This document shows, piece by piece, positions 1-8,000 of a stretch of 64,000 bases of DNA. Location: positions 33,603,004 through 33,667,003 of the forward strand of contig OZ037765.1 in NCBI GenBank assembly GCA_964035545.1. Reading direction: 5' to 3'. The notes beneath the pieces were generated by a model. That model had not been told where the DNA came from. It did not search any database and was given only the letters and a program-made list of their open reading frames with translations. Every line of letters begins with the position of its first letter. Within the stretch, counting starts at the first letter, position 1. Made by a program: the position numbers and the translations under genes. This stretch comes from Bugula neritina (taxonomy: Eukaryota > Bryozoa > Gymnolaemata > Cheilostomatida > Bugulidae).

Positions 1-809
1 TGCGGCCCGCAAGGCTCACGGGCAGTATCTACCTGGCTTGGGGAGGCTAATGTGGTGACCAGTTTATCTAGCATGTCAGTCATCTGTGAGATTTTTGACG
101 CTAGCGACATCTGGTTCACACTAGCCACCGCGGAGGGTTCCGCATTTAATTCGGTGTGAGCAGTAGAGTGCTCCGTGGTCACCTGGCGGGAGGCCACGCG
201 GTTGCGGTGCATATGAGTCGCCAAGAGATAGGCTTCTCCCACCGCAAGTGCATCTTCGACTGTGGTGACTCCCCTCGCTTGGAGTTGATGGTGGAGCCCC
301 AAGTCGTTGATGGACTGCACGAAGGCATCATAGGTATACCTCTCACGGTGTACCGGAGGGAGATCGCGGAATGCGATCTGCGCTAATGGGTACACCGTGG
401 CAGCGTGCTCTTCTAGTGACGTGTGAGGATCACGCCGCATCCTCTGTAGACGGGCCCGCGCATCTATGGGAGAGATGCCAAAACGGGCCCGCAGGGAAGC
501 AAAGATTCCGTCTATGTCAGGTCCAGCTCCGTACGGCTTAGCTTTGCCCGTCAGCGCCATCCTGAGCTTTAGCAACGCCACCCTTGGCGGCCATTCTGCA
601 ATCTCCATTACATCCTGGAATTCTTGGATGAACTGCTCCACTGCTTCTTCGCCAGTGAAGTTGGGCGCCTTCAGCCGATATCTATCTTCACCATGCTCTC
701 TAAGAATTCTCACTTCTTCATCTAACACCACTGGTTCCACAGGTATATCAACATTATCTCTCTCACCTTCATTCAGTGGAATGGGTAGCTCCGTGCCGTC
801 TTCTGCCAT
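1..809 (-). CDS. gag: Ty3/gypsy gag, 5' part, cut by window edge
   Basis: Read on the minus strand from the ATG at 809, the frame stays open for about 270 codons to the window edge. The product has a retrotransposon Gag (capsid-like) pattern and aligns over most of its length with the Gag of the complete element at 3906-5006. Shared stretches include FRLK/YRLKAP, EQF(L/I)QEF, LTG(R/K)AKPY and DARARLQ(G/R)(L/M)RRDP. The C-terminal zinc knuckle and pol would lie left of the window. It starts just downstream (on the minus strand) of a primer-binding site and LTR. The stretch is clearly GC-richer than the flanking DNA, like the other element. It is a different family from the complete element, because the LTRs are unrelated. 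No stop or frameshift is visible in this part. Confidence 0.85.
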   Translation of the reverse strand, partial: MAEDGTELPIPLNEGERDNVDIPVEPVVLDEEVRILREHGEDRYRLKAPNFTGEEAVEQFIQEFQDVMEIAEWPPRVALLKLRMALTGKAKPYGAGPDIDGIFASLRARFGISPIDARARLQRMRRDPHTSLEEHAATVYPLAQIAFRDLPPVHRERYTYDAFVQSINDLGLHHQLQARGVTTVEDALAVGEAYLLATHMHRNRVASRQVTTEHSTAHTELNAEPSAVASVNQMSLASKISQMTDMLDKLVTTLASPSQVDTAREPCGP

Positions 810-825
810 GACTGCTATACGCAAG

Positions 826-843
826 ATCCCACTGCTGCCACCA
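826..843 (-). other. Retrotransposon primer-binding site
   Basis: On the minus strand TGGTGGCAGCAGTGGGAT begins one base after the LTR end. The complete element has the same first 14 bases at the same one-base spacing (3838-3855). Priming by a tRNA with a GGCAGC acceptor stem is inferred; I did not assign the tRNA. Confidence 0.65.
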
Positions 844-844
844 C

Positions 845-1196
845 TGTAGTAATTTGTGCAATTACTGAGCGTGAGTTATTTACTTGCGTATAGTTAGCTG
901 GTTATTCTGTTATCAATTACTAAGGTAGCTGTCGAGTAATTATATTTATTATCCACAATAAAGCATAAACCAAACATCACATCAAATTATCCTATACAAG
1001 AGTCAACTACTAACACATGTTACTACTACAAGCCTCCGCTTACAACAACGTGATATAATGTTAATAACCCGGGAAGTGTCATGTGAATCGGAAGCATATC
1101 TTCCGGAGCTGCTAATTGGTTGCTACATAAGAGTCTAAGTATTCCAAGAGTAGGGAGAGGGCGATTCCTGTATTTGTACTTGCACTACTCACTACA
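845..1196 (-). repeat. Probable 5' LTR of the left, minus-strand Ty3/gypsy element
   Basis: The 352-bp interval is bounded on the minus strand by TGTAGT and ACTACA, a 6-bp terminal inverted repeat of the usual TG...CA type. Its inner end lies one base from the primer-binding site. A minus-strand AATAAA lies at 950-945. The partner LTR is outside the window, so the outer boundary at 1196 and any target duplication cannot be confirmed. Confidence 0.55.
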
Positions 1197-3115
1197 GTAC
1201 TAACTGTGGTGTATGAGCATGTTAATTCAAATTGAAAATGTTGGAAATTACTTTTGCATGTATTGAGAAAACTGGTATTTGTATTTTAGATGAAGTGGGC
1301 TACTAGATGATCAGGTTTTGCCAAAGAAATACTAGAATGTCTACTCAGGACATCCTTTCTATAATGTCAGCTGCAGCGTTTATAGGATGTTTAGATTCTC
1401 TACTCCACTCTACTCTTTTTCTATATTCAAAAAGGATAATACTCTACAATTGTCACCTATATCTCAAGACTCTACCTGCCAAGATAGGACTTTTATCAAC
1501 GGATATAAAGCTATAAAAATTAAACTTAAAATAATCGATAGGACTAATCACCCTAGCAATGTGTCCTTTGGTTAGACTTTTGCAGCTTGATTTTTTATAG
1601 ATTCTGCTTCTTTACAAAGTCAGTCTTGCCATTATTCATTATTTGATGTTTGAGAAAAATAATTCGGAAACTAACCTATTATTTCCCCATGTTTTTAATA
1701 TACTTATAGGATGTATTTATATAAAAAGGCCTGACTTGCTCCTTCACAATAGTTAACAGCTGTTATACCTTCTGCATGTTCAGTTTATTTATAGAACTTG
1801 TTACTTCTATGCCTCATCATATGTATATAGAATAATTATGTTATGCTTTCAGATCCACACTGATCTTTATTTGTGATCTTTAGTAATGGCTATCTGGTGT
1901 TTAACTAAATATAAATCTGGTTGATTTGTTACATATGCCTAAATTCTTGAGTCAATTCTTGTTATGAAATGTTATATCTGCAGTATCAAAATATAGCAGA
2001 TAGGCTAATGCATTGCTAATATTTGAGCTGATTAAATGACACCTATATCAGACTGAAAAAAAAAGAATCCACAATGGACATCTTTTATTTTATCTTAAGG
2101 AGGCTTTCTTTTCAAAATCTCAATACTTGCCTAGCCAAGATTAAAACTTTTCATCTTGAATGTTTTACTCAGGCAAGCATAGCGTCAGTCAGTAAGTCTA
2201 ACTAGACACAGCTTTTTCTATTAGATGCTAAATTTAGAAACATACAATATAGTTGATAATCTTGGTTCTGAGTTGGTATACGAGTCCTTGATATCACGCT
2301 TGAGTGAACACTGCGTTAGCGGTTGCCAGCAGTACACAGTAGCCCAGTGTTGAGCAACTAGATATAGCTCATAGTCAATTTGTACATTCAGCTAGAAACC
2401 ATGTAGGCTTGATTGGACTCTTCAGAGTTTAGACTGTATACAACAGGAAGCAAATATAGAATATTTATAGCACAGGCTCCTACCTTTTATATATAAGTTC
2501 CAACTAACTTCAATGAGTGTTGATTATTGCTTATAGTACCAAAGGGACAACACAAGTACTATAGCTTTATTAGAAACTTACAGCAATCAAATCCTTTACC
2601 CAAACTCAAAGGAGCCGAACAAAATACTGCATATCTGCCCTTTACAGCTACCAATGAATTCTCACATGCATAACTATCTTACCTACGCAAGCCTCTTTAC
2701 TATGCTTATAAGCTATTGGGCCGTCTGTTATAACTGATAGTATAAGAGTCAGCACTAAGAAGTCAATTTTAGCTTTTAGTTGGTGCAACTAAAAATGATT
2801 TTAATAATAAAGGTATTATTGGTTTAAGGTTAGTCAATAGTATTGAACAGATCAATAGTCTAGCCTGAAAATAATATGTTTTGAGAAAAGAGCATCTCTC
2901 TAAACTATTTGTTGCATCTGCATTCTCAGTTATTTAAATAATATCTGCATTATCATTTGAAAAGTTATAGTCAATAATTATTTCATTAGACTAGCCAAGT
3001 AAATAAATATTGAGTAAAAGTATAAACATTTAGCTTGCTTCCAAAATCTGAAATAGTTTTACATTATACGCTGAACAGAAATTATGAAAATCATCCTCCT
3101 TTGTGCATCAAGTAT
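1197..3115. other. Intergenic AT-rich DNA
   Basis: I see no coding region, RNA gene or clear repeat structure here. It separates the two oppositely oriented gypsy elements and ends at the target-site duplication of the complete one. Short open frames (for example 1307-1516) show no protein-like composition. Confidence 0.5.
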
Positions 3116-3370
3116 ATTGTGTGGTAAAATTGTGTATAGTAACTAATGCTTGTATTCCCCTTACTATTATTATCTTCATTCCCATGGAATGCGTGTTTTC
3201 TTAGATATACATCATTACTTAGCTATAGTATTGTAACAGCTAAGTGTTATGTTGGCAATGATAGGATTAGCTATTATTCCCAGCTACTTATTACTACTAA
3301 CGTGACTGGATTAGCTATTGTTTCTGACTGCTCACAGGAACACTTATATAATCAAGATAACCGGGATTTC

Positions 3371-3458
3371 CCTGCGAAGTTCGCTCGATTCGAGCGATTC
3401 CTTTATTCTAGCCCTGCGAATCCCCTGCGATTCGAGCGAATTCCCTCGAATTCGCTCA
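3371..3458. promoter_or_regulatory. Palindrome-rich block upstream of the LTR TATA box
   Basis: GATTCGAGCGA occurs twice here, together with inverted partners such as TTCGCTCGA and TCGAATTCGCTC, within about 90 bp and 30-120 bp upstream of TATAAAAG. The block is repeated in the 3' LTR at 11315-11402. A role as enhancer or factor-binding cluster is inferred from position and symmetry only. Confidence 0.4.
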
Positions 3459-3487
3459 GAACATTCTGGTGGGAATGTTTCCCAATG

Positions 3488-3495
3488 TATAAAAG
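3488..3495 (+). promoter_or_regulatory. LTR TATA box
   Basis: TATAAAAG lies mid-LTR, 411 bp upstream of the gag ATG, in the position expected for the U3 core promoter. The same octamer is in the 3' LTR at 11432-11439. Confidence 0.75.
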
Positions 3496-3691
3496 GAAGC
3501 CCTCAACACAGTAGAGTCAGTCTTCAGCCAGCAGCACAACAGGACACATCTCGGAGCTACCAAGCCAGGACAATAACACACGTAGTTAATTATCCTATAC
3601 TTTGTTTACCAGTTTACTAGTAAGTTTTCCATACATGTAAGGAGTTGTCCTCTCTAACTGCTATTTTTGGATTTATATATATTATGGAGTA

Positions 3692-3697
3692 AATAAA
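3692..3697 (+). terminator. LTR polyadenylation signal
   Basis: AATAAA lies about 200 bp downstream of the TATA box. The 3' LTR copy at 11636-11641 would act on the genomic transcript. Confidence 0.55.
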
Positions 3698-3837
3698 GGG
3701 GATTGTGAGTATTACATTTCTTATTTATTGTGCATAAATACCCTCTTACAAAGAGTCACTGTGTTCAATCAGCTAACAACCCACACCAATAATTGCATGC
3801 AGCGAATCATAACATTCTACGCATAAAATTATTACAC

Positions 3838-3855
3838 TGGTGGCAGCAGTGAGAT
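3838..3855 (+). other. Primer-binding site
   Basis: TGGTGGCAGCAGTGAGAT starts one base after the LTR ends at 3836. The first 14 bases are identical to those of the unrelated left element, which supports both calls. Confidence 0.75.
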
Positions 3856-3905
3856 AATCGTCTGGTACAGACTAAGCTGATGCTCCCCCACGGGGAGAGA
3901 CAACA

Positions 3906-5006
3906 ATGGATCCATTGAGGCCAGCGCCAGAGCTCGGGCTCGATGATGAAGCAGCAGGAGGACGCTTCACCCTAGAGGCATTGATTCGGACTCTCTGGGA
4001 AGACAGGGCAGCTGCACAGGCTCCACCTGGTGACAGGTTCCGCCTTAAAGGGCCAGTCTTCGACGGTGAAGGAAATGTAGAACAATTCCTACAAGAATTC
4101 CGCGAGGTGGCCGTGGCCTCCCAGTGGCCGGCCCAGGTGGAATTACTGCAACTACGGTCCTGCCTGACAGGTCGAGCCAAACCCTATGCGGTAGGCCCGA
4201 ATAGAGACCACATCATTGAGGCTCTGCGCGGCCGCTTCGGATTTACCGTCCGGGACGCGAGAGCCCGCCTCCAAGGACTCCGACGAGACCCTAAGGTCTC
4301 ACTACAGGATCACGCCAACAAAGTGGAGCAGCTAGTCCAGGTAGCCTACGGTAACGTAGACCTGGAGTCACGCCAGGCCATCACCTGTGATATCTTCCTG
4401 CAATCGCTCAATAACCTGAGCCTGCAACGGTATCTCTTGGCAGCTGGGGTCGACACCATTGAGGCTGCTCTGGCCAGAGGAAAGGCGTACTACCAGATCG
4501 GCGGGAGTCAGGACTGTGACAGCAGTGCCCGACGAGTCGAGTCAGACTGGGGAGAGGCTGCCGAAGACACTCGGCCGAGGCCTCAAGTAGCGGCCGCCGC
4601 CACTACACCCCCAACCCCACCCGAACTCTCCATGGTATTGGAGGTGGTGGACAAACTGCAAGGAGAGATCGCAACATTGCGACGGGCCCAAACTACTGAC
4701 AGACCGGATCGGTCATATGGTAGTCAGCCCAACAAGGACGCTCAGTTAGAGCCTAGGGTAACAGCTACTGCACCTACCCCATCGACCTCAGCCGAAGTCT
4801 CCATGGTACTGGAGGTGGTGCGAGATCTACAGGCCGAAGTTAAGGCCCTGAGACGGGCCCAAACTACTAACCGGCCGAATCAGCCACGTAGTAGTCGCCC
4901 CGAAGGGTCTTCTCTCACGTGTTGGAAGTGTGGGACAACAGGTCATGTGCAACGAGACTGTCCCCGAGGACGCAGCGGTCTTTTAAACACCCAAGGCCTG
5001 CGGTAA
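3906..5006 (+). CDS. gag: Gag polyprotein with zinc knuckle
   Basis: A 366-residue structural protein. The N-terminal 200 residues carry the retrotransposon Gag/capsid pattern, with conserved EQFLQEF, LTGRAKPY and ARLQGLRRDP stretches shared with the left element. Two imperfect repeats around MVLEVV-L (residues about 240-330) look helical and coiled-coil-like. A CCHC zinc knuckle, CWKCGTTGHVQRDC, spans residues 339-352 and should bind genomic RNA. The ATG at 3906 lies 50 bp past the primer-binding site and is the first in this frame. The stop at 5004-5006 lies 15 nt past a slippery heptamer and inside the loop of a hairpin, so a fraction of ribosomes should shift into pol. Base composition is GC-rich against AT-rich surroundings. 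Confidence 0.93.
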   Translation: MDPLRPAPELGLDDEAAGGRFTLEALIRTLWEDRAAAQAPPGDRFRLKGPVFDGEGNVEQFLQEFREVAVASQWPAQVELLQLRSCLTGRAKPYAVGPNRDHIIEALRGRFGFTVRDARARLQGLRRDPKVSLQDHANKVEQLVQVAYGNVDLESRQAITCDIFLQSLNNLSLQRYLLAAGVDTIEAALARGKAYYQIGGSQDCDSSARRVESDWGEAAEDTRPRPQVAAAATTPPTPPELSMVLEVVDKLQGEIATLRRAQTTDRPDRSYGSQPNKDAQLEPRVTATAPTPSTSAEVSMVLEVVRDLQAEVKALRRAQTTNRPNQPRSSRPEGSSLTCWKCGTTGHVQRDCPRGRSGLLNTQGLR

Positions 5007-8000
5007 TCTCCGCCACCCGCAGGCCGATTCTCCATACTCACCCGAGGAGGGTTTACTCTGCACCCAGGGAGGCGCAGACGGAACCCCCCTCAGCCGAATG
5101 GCAAGCTCCCCGGAGAACTTGGAGGCCGAAAGGCCTGCCCGAACCTCCAGCTTGGCCACTCAACAACCGGTTCGCGGGGTTACCCGAGGAGGTTGTGGAG
5201 GAGGATACTGATTCCGACCGGGATTTCCCCCGACTGCCCTCCAAACCTCAGAAAACCCCCGTGGTCCCTAGGACGTGTAAGAGGCCTACCGTCCAGACCC
5301 AAGAAGTGTCTCCCCCAGAGACAGACTACTCGAAGCACACCCAACCATACGGAAGCAGCTATTTCCTGCCTGGCAAGATTGCGGGCAAAGCTGCCACCTT
5401 CCTGTTGGACACCGGGTGCACCACAAACCTTCTGAGTAGGCGTCTCTTCGACACTCTTGGCGCTCGGGAGCGGGAAAGCCTCAAGCCGTATAATGGTGAG
5501 CACGGTACGTTGGCGGACGGATCGAGCATACCGTTTTACGGCCTCATCTCACTACCCGGAAGAGTTCGGGATCTCGTAATCCGCGAGACCTTCATAGTGA
5601 GTCACCTGAAAGAAGATGCTATCCTTGGCATGCCCTTCCTTGAGGAGCACCAATGCCACATGGACTTCAACAAGTCAGCAATAGTGGTGGATGGCAAGGA
5701 ACTTACCTGCGTGGATAAGTTCGGCAGGCCTCTGGTAGGAGGCGTACAGGTGGTCCGGGACAGCCTGATTCCCGGGCGCTCTCAGGCTACACTCCGGTGC
5801 AGGGTCAACTGCAAGGAGATCTCTGAGCTAGGGGTTGTGGAGGGCATGCACGGAAAGGTACAGTTGGCAAACAGCCTGAATCGGCTAGACTGCCGTGGAG
5901 AGTTCCTGGTGCAGTGCATCAACCCCTACGCGGAGCCGGTGAAGTTATCGGCTGGTTCACTGGTGGGCAGGTATCACTCGGTTCAGGAGACTGATGTTGG
6001 GCCCACACTCGATGCGACGTCGGAGACACCGAGTCGCCCCCTGGAGTCTGGCATGGGACCAGTCCCAGAGCATGTGGCGGAACTATACAAGGGAGCCTGT
6101 GGTGGTTGTGGAAGTAACGTGGAGCGCCAACGGATGGCCCAGTTACTTCGAGAGTACCACGATGTATTCAGCCAAGGAGACGAGGACATGGGGTTGACTA
6201 ACGTAGTGCGGCACGAGATACCCCTAGTAACAGGGACTGCCCCCATACGACAACCCACTCGACGGCTGGGCCCGGAAAAGGAGAGGGAGGTTAGCCGGCA
6301 AGTCCAGGACTTGCTTGATCGGGACCTGATTGAGCCAGCCCACGGTGCGTGGAGCTCACCAGTCGTTCTGGTCAAAAAGAAGGATGGGAGCTGGAGATTC
6401 TGCGTTGATTACCGCAAGTTGAACAGCGTCACCATCCAGGATGCCTACCCTCTCCCCCGGATAGACGAGTCGCTAGATGCCCTCGCGGGAAGTAGATACT
6501 TCAGCACGCTGGACCTACTGAGTGGATACTGGCAAGTACCCCTCAGTCCTGATGCACAGGACAAGGCCGCGTTCATCACCCGCGATGGCCTCTGGAGATG
6601 GAAGGTGTTGCCATTCGGGCTGACATCCGCCCCGGCCACCTTTCAGCGGCTCATGGAGCAGGTCCTCAGTGGGTTACACTGGAAGACGCTGCTAGTCTAT
6701 CTGGACGACGTCATTGTTATCTCGCCAGTCTTTTCGACTCATGTCAGTCGTCTGCGCGAGGTCTTTGACCGTCTCCGGGCCGCCGGGCTAAAGCTTAAAC
6801 CCTCGAAATGTGCCCTCCTGCAGCAGGAAGTCAAATATCTCGGACATGTGGTCAGCCGGGACGGCGTTGCCACCGACCCCGAGAAAGTACGGGCCGTACA
6901 AGACTGGACTGTTCCCCAAGATATCCATGAACTAAGAGCGTTCCTAGGACTGGTGGGATATTACCGGCAGTATATCCCTGAATTCGCAGGTATGGCACAG
7001 CCATTAAATCGGCTAACCGCCAAAGGAGTCCGGTGGCGTTGGACTCAGGAAGAACAACAGGCTTTTGATCATCTCAAGGCCCGGCTAGTGGAGGCACCCA
7101 TCCTGGCTTACCCCGACCCGACCAAACAGTATATCTTGGATACAGACGCTAGCGACCACAGTATGGGGGCTGTGTTGTCCCAGGTACAAGGAGGTACCGA
7201 GGTAGTGGTGGCGTACTACAGCAAGGCCCTCTCCTCCGCCGAAAGAAACTACTGCACGACCAGGAAGGAACTCCTAGCAGTAGTTAAGGCGGTGAAGCAT
7301 TTCCGGCCATATCTATATGGTAGAACGTTCAGATTACGAACTGACCATACATCACTGATATGGCTGTGCAAACGGGCCGAACCCTCCAGCCAGGTTGCCA
7401 GGTGGCTCGAAATACTTGCAGAATTCTCATATCGGATTGAACATCGCGCCGGCCGGAAGCATGGAAATGCTGATGGTCTGAGCCGTCGTCCAGAGAGAGA
7501 CTGCAAGCAATGCCTCCATATAGAGAAGCGGGACGGGGGACCCGCTCGCTCGGAAGTCGAGACACAACTGAAGAAAACAGAAGCTTACAGGTGGGAACAA
7601 GGCCGACTGCAATCCGATGTCCATTCAGATGCTGTCCAGGCCCTTCGGGTCAACCCCACCTTAGCCAGAAATGTCCAGGACTTGTGCCGATTACAGGAAA
7701 CCCTGCCGGGGGTAGTGGGAGAGATATTCAGGGCCAAGAAGGAGGGGCGCCAGCCAAGTGAAGAGGAGCAGCGGCAGAAGGGCGTTGAATTCCAACAGTT
7801 CTGCCACCGCTGGGACTCCCTCAAATTCAACTCAGACGGATTGCTAACCATCTCCTTGGCAGCAGACAGGCAACACCAGGAACGGGAGCGGGTTGTGTGC
7901 CCACACCCCCTCCGGAGAGAGCTCATCTGGGAGACTCACAAGCAAGCCCATGCGGGGACCAGTAGAGTGATTCGGTGCCTACAGATGCGGTGGTACTGGC

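Larger units (their letters stand above)
3120..3836 (+). repeat. 5' LTR of complete gypsy element
   Basis: This 717-bp repeat is bounded TGTGGTAA...ATTACA. The 3' copy (11064-11780) has the same length and three substitutions, in the TGACTGC/TGACGGC, ATCCTAT/ATCTTAT and CCTCTC/CCTCCC contexts. It carries TATAAAAG at 3488-3495 and AATAAA at 3692-3697, which roughly bracket R by inference. Short open frames inside it are not genes. Confidence 0.95.

Noticed and set aside
466-849. Plus-strand open frame at the left edge
   Set aside because: It is the antisense shadow of the minus-strand gag, which has clear homology to the second Gag in the window.
3146-3620. Open frames inside the LTRs (repeated at 11090-11564)
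   Set aside because: They lie in LTR regulatory sequence, overlap each other and show no protein-like conservation beyond the LTR identity itself.
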